Assembly: GCA_005788265.1 (NCBI GenBank)
Contig: SXYR01000030.1
Location: forward strand, 1-46,611
Direction: 5' to 3'
DNA: 46,611 nucleotides
DNA from: Bacteroidota bacterium
Lineage (GTDB): Bacteria; Bacteroidota; Bacteroidia; Chitinophagales; Chitinophagaceae
In this document: positions 9,870 through 18,363 of the stretch, one piece after another
How positions within the stretch are numbered: position 1 is the first letter of the stretch
Layout of the letters: every line of letters starts with the position of its first letter
Position numbers and translations under genes: made by a program
The notes under the pieces: model-generated
The model's database searches: none
Told to the model about the DNA's origin: nothing
The model's input: only the letters and a program-made list of their open reading frames with translations

Positions 9870-10550
9870 ATGGCACCAGAAACCAAAAAAATCCTGATAG
9901 CTGACGATGAACCGGATATCCTCGAAATCATCAGCTATAACTTACAACTTCATGGGTACTCGGTTTTCACTGCCAAAGATGGGGAACATGCAATCAAAAT
10001 TGCCAATGAGGTGCATCCTGATCTGATCATTTTAGACATCATGATGCCAAAAAAGAATGGCATTGAAGTCTGCAAACAGTTAAGATCACAAACAGATTTT
10101 CAAGATACCATCATCGTTTTTTTAACAGCCTTGAACGATGAACTTTCACATGTAAGAGGGTTGGAATTTGGAGCGGATGATTTCATCACCAAACCCATTT
10201 CGCCCAAGGTCATGGTTTCAAAGGTGAACTCATTTTTCAGACGCATCAACAAACAAGATTCATCAAGGGCCATTGAAATGGGCGACCTCCGTATCGAACC
10301 GGAAGAATACGTTGTGTACTACAAGGACCAGCCCATCAATCTTGCAAAGAAAGAATTTGAATTGTTGAGTTACCTGGCATCAAAACCTGGACGGGTATTT
10401 CTTAGAAATGAAATTTTGAACAAGATCTGGGGCAATGATGTGATCGTAGGCGATAGAACCATCGATGTTCATATCAGAAAAATCAGACAGAAAATTGGGA
10501 TTGATTGTATAACCACCGTGAAGGGAGTGGGATATAAATTTGAGCTTTAA
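9870..10550 (+). CDS. OmpR/PhoB-family response regulator
   Basis: A 226-residue DNA-binding regulator. The receiver domain (about 6-120) has the acidic pair in ADDEPD (residues 11-13), the phosphoacceptor Asp56 in LIILDIMMP, a conserved Thr in FLTAL and Lys in ITKPISP. The winged-helix effector domain (about 130-226) ends in the typical RTIDVHIRKIRQKIG and VKGVGYKFEL motifs. The ATG start is chosen because the promoter lies immediately upstream. The kinase gene follows 44 bp later. The pair resembles PhoBR and RprXY-like systems of Bacteroidota; the signal is not shown by the sequence. Confidence 0.93.
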   Translation: MAPETKKILIADDEPDILEIISYNLQLHGYSVFTAKDGEHAIKIANEVHPDLIILDIMMPKKNGIEVCKQLRSQTDFQDTIIVFLTALNDELSHVRGLEFGADDFITKPISPKVMVSKVNSFFRRINKQDSSRAIEMGDLRIEPEEYVVYYKDQPINLAKKEFELLSYLASKPGRVFLRNEILNKIWGNDVIVGDRTIDVHIRKIRQKIGIDCITTVKGVGYKFEL

Positions 10551-10594
10551 CATACAGGCATTTTTGCTTTTGCCGCAAATGTCTAAATTGCAGT

Positions 10595-11644
10595 ATGTTC
10601 GAATCTAAGAACTACTCTACAACGAGAATTTCCTTTTACATCAGTGCTTCTGCAGGTGCTGCAGCCCTGCTCCTTGCCACAACAATGGGTTGCGGAATAA
10701 CAGCGTCGTCCATCATCACCATAGGAGTTGCATCCATTTCTTTTATTGTTGCACGCTTTTTGATTGATACATTTATTTACAGAAGAGTCAAACTCATTTA
10801 CAAGTTCATCAACCAAACCAAAGCCTCCAAAAGAGAAGAGTTTTTCCAAAAAAATATTCTGCCTCAGCAAAGCTTGGATGAAGTTGGTGAAGAAGTGCTG
10901 AAATGGGCAGACCATAGAAAAGATGAAATGGAATTGCTCGAAAAAAATGAGGCTTTCAGAAAAGAGTTCTTACAAAACCTCTCACATGAATTTAAAACAC
11001 CTGCATTTGCCATTCAAGGATACCTGGAAACATTGATTGATGGAGCAGCCGAGAATCAGGAAGTCAGTCGAAAATTCTTATCAAATGCATATAAAAATAC
11101 CGAACGTCTGATACACTTGATATCCGACTTGGATGAAATTACCCGACTGGAAAGCGGTAAACAAGAATTGCATTACCAAAACTTTGTGATCCAAGACCTG
11201 ATCAACGACGTATTTGAAACATTGAGCATCAAAACATCCGTTAAAAAAATAAACTGCCTCATAAAAAAAGGATGTGAACAACCCATATTGGTTTTTGCAG
11301 ACAAAGAAAAGATTCGACAAGTATTGATCAACTTGGTAGACAACGCATCTAAATATGGTAGTGAAAAGGGGAAAATAGAAGCAAGCATTTATAAAACAGA
11401 TGACATCTCTGCTTTGATAGAAATTACCGATGATGGCATAGGAATTGCCGAAGAGCATTTGCCAAGAATTTTTGAAAGGTTTTACAGAACCGATTATGGA
11501 AGGAGCAGAAACATAGGAGGAACTGGACTAGGATTGGCCATTTGCAAACACATCCTTGAAGCACACGGTCAATTCATCCAGGCAAGAAGCACCCCCGGAA
11601 TTGGAACTACATTTGGATTCACATTACAACTTGCAAAAAAATAA
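10595..11644 (+). CDS. Membrane sensor histidine kinase
   Basis: A 349-residue kinase that should phosphorylate the regulator encoded just upstream. Two hydrophobic segments (about 13-32 and 38-58) are separated by only a few residues, so there is almost no periplasmic sensor domain. The H box is FLQNLSHEFKTP with His131. The ATPase domain shows the N box LVDNASKYGS, the G1 box DDGIGIAEEHL, the F box FERFYRTD and the G2 box GGTGLGLAICKH. All catalytic boxes are intact. The lack of an external domain suggests sensing within the membrane or through a partner, as in PhoR-like kinases. Confidence 0.94.
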   Translation: MFESKNYSTTRISFYISASAGAAALLLATTMGCGITASSIITIGVASISFIVARFLIDTFIYRRVKLIYKFINQTKASKREEFFQKNILPQQSLDEVGEEVLKWADHRKDEMELLEKNEAFRKEFLQNLSHEFKTPAFAIQGYLETLIDGAAENQEVSRKFLSNAYKNTERLIHLISDLDEITRLESGKQELHYQNFVIQDLINDVFETLSIKTSVKKINCLIKKGCEQPILVFADKEKIRQVLINLVDNASKYGSEKGKIEASIYKTDDISALIEITDDGIGIAEEHLPRIFERFYRTDYGRSRNIGGTGLGLAICKHILEAHGQFIQARSTPGIGTTFGFTLQLAKK

Positions 11645-11646
11645 AG

Positions 11647-11673
11647 AGACCGCCCCGTGCATCGAGGCGGCCT
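11647..11673. other. GC-rich hairpin after the kinase gene
   Basis: Arms AG-A-CCGCC-C-CG and CG-A-GGCGG-C-CT pair with two A-C mismatches around a TGCAT loop. It starts 2 bp after the kinase stop. No T tract follows on the plus strand, so it is not a standard intrinsic terminator. It may protect the mRNA 3' end or belong to a structured RNA together with the next hairpin. Confidence 0.55.
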
Positions 11674-11687
11674 GATCTAGAATGAAG

Positions 11688-11714
11688 AGATTGACTTACC
11701 CGAAAAGTCAATCT
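11688..11714. other. Perfect 10-bp hairpin in the kinase/transglutaminase-like gap
   Basis: AGATTGACTT (11688-11697) and AAGTCAATCT (11705-11714) form a perfect dyad around a 7-nt loop. It is not followed by a T tract. It may be a second RNA hairpin or a protein-binding operator. The rest of the 213-bp gap up to 11857 is AT-rich with nothing else clear. Confidence 0.55.
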
Positions 11715-11857
11715 AAACTACTGGTGCTACGTAACCTTGCCTTAAAGTATTTGCTAATTGATGTTTATTTCTATTTTAAAAATTTTCATGCTAGCGCCTC
11801 TAATATTAATTTTTTGTTACCTTTAAGAGTTAAATGTGGATAACCTAAAAAAATGTA

Positions 11858-13072
11858 TTGAAGTTTTCAATTAAAATATTGATTACCAATGTCTTACTCA
11901 TCGGATATGCTTCCGTCTCTATAAGTGCATCTTCCAGAGAGCGTATAGATTTCATGGGAGACACCCTGCAGTTTAGTCCTAAAACGGCTGTCCTAATCGG
12001 AATCCCTTATAAATATGAGGAGGAATCGATTGTTGAAATCCGTGAAAAATTAAATGAAGCCGGTTGCAGAGAAATCATACACCAGATCAAAGAAATCGTC
12101 CAACGAAAAGAGTTGTGCGACTGGTTCACTTACCAGCTGGTCAGACAAGCGGCAAATATGATCATTCCCAAGAATACTGATTACTTGGGCTATACCACAA
12201 CAAAATGGTTTTTGATGAACCAACTTGGATTCAGTGCTGCCATGGCGCTGTCAAAAAATGGAGTCTTGCTGTACATTAAATCCAATGACCAGATTTACAA
12301 TATACCCACAAAAATCATTGATGGATCACCCTATGTATGCTTTAACTACCATGATTACAATTACACAACCGAAAAGATAATAGACCAAACAATTGTAAGG
12401 GAGCTGAATGAAAACAGCAAAGCTTTCTCCTTCAGCGTACCAAGACTTCCTACATCTAACCCTCAGCACTATGTGGAGAAGGAATTGGCATTTGAATATG
12501 AAAACCAGGAGGAAAAAATAAAAATCAAAGTGGACTCATCATTGAGAAATTTCTTTATCAATTACCCTGTTACTGAATATTGCAATCAATTTAATATACC
12601 ACTCAGCCAAGAAGCAAAAAACACCTTGATCAATTCCCTGCAGAAAAATCTTGAGGGCATGAGTGTAAAAAAGGGTGTTGAATACCTGATGTGTTTTACC
12701 AGAAATGCTTTCACCTTTGAAAAAGACAGCGATTATTTTGGAAGAGAGAAAAGGCTGTCACCAGAGGAAACATTGCTTTACAACAAAAGTGATTGTGAGG
12801 ACAGATCTGCTTTGTTTTATGCATTGGTGAAAGAGATCTATCAACTTCCCATGATTGTACTTGAATATCCCGATCACATAACTGTTGCTGTAAAATTTGA
12901 AAAGCCATTTGGCGAAACCATTCTTTTTCAAAATGAACTTTACACAATTTGTGAGCCTACGCCACAAAACATCAATTTGAGAATTGGACAAATCAGCAAA
13001 AAGTTTAAACATGAGAATTTTCAGGTGGCGTTTTCCTATCAACCCCCTGCATCCTCAAGTATATTTAAATAA
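11858..13072 (+). CDS. Secreted transglutaminase-like protein
   Basis: A 404-residue protein with an N-terminal signal peptide (about residues 1-24, ending SISAS). The C-terminal third carries a transglutaminase-like papain-fold pattern: Cys313 in KSDCEDRSALFY, His340 in EYPDHITVAV and an acidic residue in ICEPT (Glu366). These would be the Cys-His-acid triad of a cysteine peptidase or amide-bond enzyme. The N-terminal 230 residues are unrecognised. Translation appears to start at TTG 11858, because no in-frame ATG gives the signal peptide and an in-frame stop lies at 11846. The gene follows the two-component pair in the same direction but after a 213-bp gap, so co-regulation is uncertain. 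A terminator follows immediately. Substrate unknown. Confidence 0.7.
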   Translation: MKFSIKILITNVLLIGYASVSISASSRERIDFMGDTLQFSPKTAVLIGIPYKYEEESIVEIREKLNEAGCREIIHQIKEIVQRKELCDWFTYQLVRQAANMIIPKNTDYLGYTTTKWFLMNQLGFSAAMALSKNGVLLYIKSNDQIYNIPTKIIDGSPYVCFNYHDYNYTTEKIIDQTIVRELNENSKAFSFSVPRLPTSNPQHYVEKELAFEYENQEEKIKIKVDSSLRNFFINYPVTEYCNQFNIPLSQEAKNTLINSLQKNLEGMSVKKGVEYLMCFTRNAFTFEKDSDYFGREKRLSPEETLLYNKSDCEDRSALFYALVKEIYQLPMIVLEYPDHITVAVKFEKPFGETILFQNELYTICEPTPQNINLRIGQISKKFKHENFQVAFSYQPPASSSIFK

Positions 13073-13105
13073 AAAAACTGCAGTTCTTCCAAAGAACTGC
13101 AGTTT
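13071..13105. terminator. Terminator between convergent genes
   Basis: A 14-bp perfect stem, arms at 13075-13088 and 13092-13105 with core CTGCAGTTCTT, and a 3-nt loop. On the minus strand it is followed by a T7 tract (complement of 13071-13077), so it best ends transcription of the lipoprotein gene. With only TTT on the plus side it may serve the transglutaminase-like gene less efficiently. Confidence 0.8.
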
Positions 13106-13127
13106 GCTATAATAATGGAGCAAGAAA

Positions 13128-14516
13128 TTAATATGCCTTGTTTTGAGGATCCCAGTTGGCCCACTTGTCAGTCCAGTTGGTTGCTCCCATTGCACCTCTG
13201 AATGCCACTGTGGTGAAGAAAGCATTCATTCCGGTGAAAGAGGCGCCTGCGAGTGCAGGTGAACCAGTTGCCGGCAAGAAGTTGGGTGCTGTAGAATAAT
13301 AGGGAGAAGTTAGTTTGGCATCATCACCACTTGCAAGTGTTACACATCCCTCTGATTCAGCTTTTGTTTGCATAGCAGCTGCCGTGATCACTGCGATTGC
13401 ATTCGCATCTCCACGATAGATGGCCGATGCAGTATTGGAGTGTACTAAATTGTTCTTGAACTCGGAAGTACCAGCAAGATATGATTCAGCAGTACCTTTC
13501 GATTCTATAGAGAATCCAGCCTTTGCCCATCCAATCATCACTGAATTGCGCAACAAAAACTGAGTTGATCTTCTCCAACGGTTGCCGAAGTTATGGTTGG
13601 CCGCTGTTCCTGATGCTCCATTTGGACCAACAAAAGTGAAATTACTCAGTTGAGGCCTTGTTACTGGTGTTGCAGCAGATCCTGAACCATCGTTGTCGCA
13701 CTCAATACCATTGCCTGCATCACCACCGTCTACGAAATCCGGCTTGCGACAAGCAATTCCGTATTGAATTTTACCAACATATCCGAAATCAAAATCAAAA
13801 TCATCATCCGCAGTTGCAAAAGCAATCAAGTTCTTGCAGTTTACGGTTCCTCCGAAAAATTCAAATGCATCGTCGTTTCCAAATGATACCTGGACATTTT
13901 CGATGATGGTGCCAGAACCAACACCACCCAAGGTGAGTCCGTTGATTTCTGAACCAGGCTCAGCAGCAATTCCTGCAAATTCAATTCTTACGAAACGAAG
14001 AATGCCGCTGTCATCATTGGGATCTGTTCCACCATATTTTCTACCAACACCACCTTCAATGATGGGTGCAGGGTCCAATGGCCTGTTGGTTGGAGCCTTG
14101 CCGAGCATGATGATACCGCCCCAGTCTCCGGGAGTACGCTGACCGATTGGTTTGCCACTGGTGAATACAATCGGATTGTCAGCACGGCCGTCGGCAATCA
14201 GCTTCGCACCGCGCTCAATGATCAATGCACCCTTCTCTGTGATATCACTTACAACAACACTTCCGGGAGCGATGGTCAGTGTATTACCCTCGGTGACATA
14301 TACATAACCCTTGAGTGTATACTTTCCTTTTGGCAAGAAGTAGTCTTTTGTCAAAATTCCTTGTATAACACCTCCATTGGTGGCAGGATCCTGGCTATCA
14401 GTCGCAGCAGAAGAACCACCGTTGTTGTTGGTGATGTATTCTTCAAAATTGACTTTCAGGCAGGAACTCAGTCCAAACACTGCAAGGGCTAAAACACTCA
14501 GAATGATCCTTTTCAT
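13128..14516 (-). CDS. Outer-membrane lipoprotein, probably beta-helical, paired with a TonB receptor
   Basis: A 462-residue lipoprotein. The signal peptide ends in the lipobox LSSC, giving lipidation at about Cys19. After a Ser/Asn/Gly-rich linker come short repeating hydrophobic turns (for example GALIIERGAKLIADG, GDWGGIIMLGKAP, GTIIENVQVSFGNDDAFEFFGG) that look like a right-handed parallel beta-helix. The Asp-rich stretch TADDDFDFDFG could bind metal ions. It lies 21 bp after the TonB-dependent receptor gene on the same strand, so it probably acts at the cell surface with that receptor, much as SusD does with SusC. It has no SusD-like helical repeats. The ligand is not known. Confidence 0.78.
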   Translation of the reverse strand: MKRIILSVLALAVFGLSSCLKVNFEEYITNNNGGSSAATDSQDPATNGGVIQGILTKDYFLPKGKYTLKGYVYVTEGNTLTIAPGSVVVSDITEKGALIIERGAKLIADGRADNPIVFTSGKPIGQRTPGDWGGIIMLGKAPTNRPLDPAPIIEGGVGRKYGGTDPNDDSGILRFVRIEFAGIAAEPGSEINGLTLGGVGSGTIIENVQVSFGNDDAFEFFGGTVNCKNLIAFATADDDFDFDFGYVGKIQYGIACRKPDFVDGGDAGNGIECDNDGSGSAATPVTRPQLSNFTFVGPNGASGTAANHNFGNRWRRSTQFLLRNSVMIGWAKAGFSIESKGTAESYLAGTSEFKNNLVHSNTASAIYRGDANAIAVITAAAMQTKAESEGCVTLASGDDAKLTSPYYSTAPNFLPATGSPALAGASFTGMNAFFTTVAFRGAMGATNWTDKWANWDPQNKAY

Positions 14517-14537
14517 AAATGTGCTTTTTTATGTTTT

Positions 14538-17345
14538 TTATTTTTTATCTAAATCAAAATCGTACGTAAAAGTTAATGTAACAGTGGTGCCTGGCTTGTA
14601 GTTGCTGAACATCCTGTCTACACCCTTTTTGAATGCAAATGACTGATCGATGTTCTCATAGAAATAGTATGGATTGTTGATCATGTCTGCTATATTGAGC
14701 TTCAATTCTCCATTGTTGCTCAATATTTTTTTGCTGATTTGGAAATCCAATTGATTTCTAGGCCTTTCATATACATTTGGAAACTCAGTATTGCCAACCA
14801 AAGCAAGTCGTTCACCTACCCTATTGTACAACAGTGATGCATTGAACTTTTCTGAAGTCCATTGAAAACCTGCGTTTATCAAATAAGGAGATTGTCCTTG
14901 TAAAGGTCTTGCAGCAGTTATTTCTTTGTCACCGGCACTCAGGTCATTGAACCTGACTTCTGAACTCGTCAATGTATAATTGCCGAAGAAAAATAAGTTT
15001 TTCAGTGAAGGAGAAAGAAACTCCATTCCCTTTCTGACTTCAATTTCCAGCCCATAGGTTCTTGCGCTTGTAGCATTCTGATAAAAATACCTTCTGGAAT
15101 CAGCATTGCTGGCAGGGTCTAACCTGAATTCAATGGGATCTGTAAAGTCTTTGTAGAATGCTCCGATGGTGATTGATTCATTTGACTTAGGATACCATTC
15201 ATACCTCGCATCATAATTGAGCACAGATGATCTTCTCAAGCTGGTATCTCCTTTTACGCCATAATTTGTTTCATAGTCAAAGAAAGCAAAAGGTGCCAGT
15301 TCACGGAATTCAGGACGGGCAACTGTTCTGCTGGCAGATAACCTGAAATTTTGCTTGCTGTTCAGGCTGTACATCAAATTGACTGATGGAAGGAAGTCCC
15401 ACTTTTTTGTCAGCAAAACACTGCGCTCACCCGTTTGAATTTTCGAGGTCAGCAACTGCTGAAAATTTTCCGCTCTCAATCCCCAAACCAATCTGAGGTC
15501 ACTGAATTTATTGTCCAACATCATGTATGCTGCATTCAGCACAGATGCACCGAAATACCTGTCTTGGTTATTCGTGAAGTCTTCAAGAATATATCCCGAG
15601 ACTCCCATATTAGTGGGTCGGAAGGCAGCGATCAAGTCTTTGTTTGCATTCGATGCAATGAAAGAGTTGAAGTTGGTGATATTGTATCTGAAGATACGGC
15701 TGCGAAAATCTCTCACCCTTGTCAAATTCGAGCCACCAAACTTCAATGTCTGCTTGTCCTTGCCACCCCAACTCATCGGTACAATAAATTGCCCGGTTGT
15801 ACCAACACTGAAATCTTTCAAATCGCTGTAAAATCTTCTTGTATCATCTGGATCAATTTCGTAAGCCTCGTTGGTTCCAATTCTTCTTGCATACAATGCA
15901 CTTCTCAAATCTGGCTGTTTTTTCCAATTGTATCCGCCGTTGCCATTCCACTTGAACTTGATTCCAGTTTTGGTAAGTTGGTGTTCACCCTCCAACTGGG
16001 TACTGAACAGTGTACGCTGATTGAGAAAAGATGAGTAAAATCGGATGTCGTTCAGACGGTTGGTATTGTAACCTGTTCTTGAATAATAATTATCCTCGTA
16101 AAACTGATTGAAGATATTTTTGAAAGAAATCTTGGAACGTTTTTGTACGTATGAAAGATTCAATACGGCCCCATTTGTAACTTGGTAGTGATTTTGTTGA
16201 TCATTGTATTCAAACACATTTTTCCCGTCTGCCTCATAGAAAGCTCTTCCAACATTGTACATCAGTCTTGCGTTTCTATAGTTGACACTGAGCAGGGTAC
16301 CCAATTGACCACCATTTTTAAATGAATGGGTGTTGGCGTAGGTAATGACATAATTTTTGATCGGTTCAGCAGTGCGTACTTCTTCCACATATGCGTCGCC
16401 ACTAAATAGTTTGGTCAACTCAATTTGTTTATTGAGTCCGGCAGCATTTTTTCCCAAGGTGCGGTATTCCTGAGCAGTTTTTGGAAAACTGTCTGGCAAA
16501 TTTCTTGATCCATCGTCAAAGCCCAACCAATCAAATCTGTTTCTTGCATTGCTTGTGAAATCTCTTAAAGTTGATTGATTGTTGTATCCAAATCCAATAC
16601 CAACACTGAACACTCTTTTTGTTGGAATGTCTCTTGTATTCACTTGAACGAGTCCGCCTGAAAACTCACCTGTATATTCTGGAGTCGCAGTTTTGTTGAT
16701 GATGATGTTGTCGATCATTGCTGCAGGAAGCATATCAAAGGAGAATGCTTTTTTATCTGGTTCTGTACTGGGCAACAATGCGCCATTTAACATGGCAGAA
16801 TTGTATCTGTCAGACAAGCCCCTCACAATGACGAAACGATTGTCTTGTATAGATGCGCCACTTACACGCTTCAATACTTCACCGGTATTTTTATCAGGAG
16901 TTCTTTTGATGAAGTCAGCAGCCAAACCGTTTGAAAGAGATGTATTGTTTTTTTGGAAACTGATCAGTGCAACGGTACTTTCTTGTCTGCGTGTTGACCT
17001 GATGACAATCGCTTCACCGCTTACTACTTTAGGCTCCAATACAATTACAAGATCTTCATTGATGGAATTGGCGTCAATATCAGATACCAATTTTGAATTG
17101 TATCCTGTGGATGAAACAAGCAGGGAGTATTTTTTTCCTTTTTCCAAACTGACCCTGAACATTCCCTCCACATTGGCAGAAAACTGTTTGTTGGTTTCCT
17201 CCACTTTGATGGTAGCTCCTGCCACGGGTTCATTTCTAAGGTTGATGACTTTACCTTGAACCAGTACCGTCTGCGCATAGGACTCTACAGAGAGGGCCAG
17301 TGCGGCCATCATTGCATATAATCTCACCATTCCTGCTTTGGTCAT
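14538..17345 (-). CDS. TonB-dependent outer-membrane receptor
   Basis: A 935-residue receptor that should import a ligand across the outer membrane using TonB energy. A signal peptide (about 1-24, ending ESYAQ) is followed by a carboxypeptidase-regulatory-like beta-sandwich (about 27-110, QGKVINLRNEPVAGATI). The plug domain includes RFVIVRGLSDRYNSAMLNG and ATPEYTGEFSGGLVQVNT. The rest is rich in alternating aromatic beta strands forming the barrel and ends TVTLTFTYDFDL. It lacks the SusC signature LYVLDG and is not followed by susD. The beta-helix-like lipoprotein gene lies 21 bp downstream and probably supplies the surface partner. Confidence 0.92.
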   Translation of the reverse strand: MTKAGMVRLYAMMAALALSVESYAQTVLVQGKVINLRNEPVAGATIKVEETNKQFSANVEGMFRVSLEKGKKYSLLVSSTGYNSKLVSDIDANSINEDLVIVLEPKVVSGEAIVIRSTRRQESTVALISFQKNNTSLSNGLAADFIKRTPDKNTGEVLKRVSGASIQDNRFVIVRGLSDRYNSAMLNGALLPSTEPDKKAFSFDMLPAAMIDNIIINKTATPEYTGEFSGGLVQVNTRDIPTKRVFSVGIGFGYNNQSTLRDFTSNARNRFDWLGFDDGSRNLPDSFPKTAQEYRTLGKNAAGLNKQIELTKLFSGDAYVEEVRTAEPIKNYVITYANTHSFKNGGQLGTLLSVNYRNARLMYNVGRAFYEADGKNVFEYNDQQNHYQVTNGAVLNLSYVQKRSKISFKNIFNQFYEDNYYSRTGYNTNRLNDIRFYSSFLNQRTLFSTQLEGEHQLTKTGIKFKWNGNGGYNWKKQPDLRSALYARRIGTNEAYEIDPDDTRRFYSDLKDFSVGTTGQFIVPMSWGGKDKQTLKFGGSNLTRVRDFRSRIFRYNITNFNSFIASNANKDLIAAFRPTNMGVSGYILEDFTNNQDRYFGASVLNAAYMMLDNKFSDLRLVWGLRAENFQQLLTSKIQTGERSVLLTKKWDFLPSVNLMYSLNSKQNFRLSASRTVARPEFRELAPFAFFDYETNYGVKGDTSLRRSSVLNYDARYEWYPKSNESITIGAFYKDFTDPIEFRLDPASNADSRRYFYQNATSARTYGLEIEVRKGMEFLSPSLKNLFFFGNYTLTSSEVRFNDLSAGDKEITAARPLQGQSPYLINAGFQWTSEKFNASLLYNRVGERLALVGNTEFPNVYERPRNQLDFQISKKILSNNGELKLNIADMINNPYYFYENIDQSFAFKKGVDRMFSNYKPGTTVTLTFTYDFDLDKK

Positions 17346-17454
17346 ATAAGGATTTATTTGGCAAAGAAACTCCTGTATTATTGCCCTCTTGTTAATGGAG
17401 CATGAACCTATTGTAATTTGAATGTTACCCCATTGTTAACAGGTGAGATTCCTG

Positions 17455-17481
17455 TTGATAAGTAAAAAAAATGCATCTTTG
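17455..17481 (+). promoter_or_regulatory. Possible promoter of rmlA
   Basis: TTG at 17455-17457, a 16-nt spacer and CATCTTTG at 17474-17481 give seven of eight matches to the -7 consensus with a short spacer. The box ends 17 bp before the rmlA start. Confidence 0.35.
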
Positions 17482-17498
17482 TCTCTAATATTTTACCC

Positions 17499-18362
17499 AT
17501 GAAAGGCATCATTTTGGCAGGGGGATCCGGCACAAGACTTTACCCAATCACATATGCAATCAGCAAACAAATCATGCCTGTTTACGACAAGCCAATGATT
17601 TACTATCCCTTGTCAACACTTATGCTATCTGGAATCAAGGATATCCTGATTATTTCCACTCCACAGGACCTACCACAATTCAAAAAATTATTTGGGGATG
17701 GAAGCCAGATTGGTGTGAATTTCAGCTATGCAGAACAACCCCTTCCAAATGGACTCGCACAGGCCTTTGTAATAGGGGAACAATTTATTGGAAATGATGC
17801 TTGTGCATTGGTGTTGGGAGACAATATATTTTATGGCATGGGGCTGGGAAAAATGCTGGAGAAAAATGCGAATCCAGTAGGTGGAATTGTATACGCCTAC
17901 CAGGTCAGTGATCCAGAAAGATATGGTGTGGTTGAGTTTGATGAGAACATGAAAGTAATTTCCATTGAGGAAAAACCGCAGCAGCCTAAAAGTAAGTTTG
18001 CTGTACCCGGACTCTACTTTTATGACAACGATGTTGTTGAGATCGCCAAAAACATCAAGCCTTCCAAAAGAGGTGAATATGAAATCACCGATGTCAATTT
18101 GGAATACCTGAAAAGAAGCCAACTCAGTGTCTCCGTATTGGACAGGGGAACAGCATGGCTGGATACCGGAACTTTTGATTCTCTCATGCAGGCTTCTCAA
18201 TTCATCCAGGTTATTGAACAAAGACAAGGAATAAAAATTGCCTGTATCGAAGAGATTGCATGGCGAAAAGGCTTCATCACAACCGATCAATTGGTGAAAC
18301 TGGCAGAACCACTGCTGAAAAGTGGCTATGGAAAATATTTAATGGACCTCATCAATTCATAG
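17499..18362 (+). CDS. rmlA: Glucose-1-phosphate thymidylyltransferase
   Basis: This enzyme makes dTDP-glucose from glucose-1-phosphate and dTTP, the first step of dTDP-rhamnose and related sugar pathways. The 287-residue length is standard. The nucleotide-binding signature [11 protein letters not shown] begins at residue 8, followed by [31 protein letters not shown] and GTAWLDTGT, all typical of RmlA. rmlB, rmlC and rmlD are not adjacent, so the rest of the pathway must be encoded elsewhere. galE follows after 1 bp, which suggests a small nucleotide-sugar operon. Confidence 0.95.
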   Translation: MKGIILAGGSGTRLYPITYAISKQIMPVYDKPMIYYPLSTLMLSGIKDILIISTPQDLPQFKKLFGDGSQIGVNFSYAEQPLPNGLAQAFVIGEQFIGNDACALVLGDNIFYGMGLGKMLEKNANPVGGIVYAYQVSDPERYGVVEFDENMKVISIEEKPQQPKSKFAVPGLYFYDNDVVEIAKNIKPSKRGEYEITDVNLEYLKRSQLSVSVLDRGTAWLDTGTFDSLMQASQFIQVIEQRQGIKIACIEEIAWRKGFITTDQLVKLAEPLLKSGYGKYLMDLINS

Positions 18363-18363
18363 C

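Noticed and set aside
11647-11714. tRNA or intrinsic terminator
   Set aside because: The hairpins do not form a cloverleaf and no T tract follows either one.
15435-16034. 199-codon open frame on the plus strand inside the TonB receptor gene
   Set aside because: Antisense to a well-supported receptor; no signal, motif or promoter supports it.
17346-17498. Promoter for the TonB receptor gene
   Set aside because: A TTTCTTTG box is visible on the minus strand, but no suitable -33 box is present at the right distance.
17688-18290. 200-codon open frame opposite rmlA
   Set aside because: Shadow of rmlA codons; composition is not protein-like.
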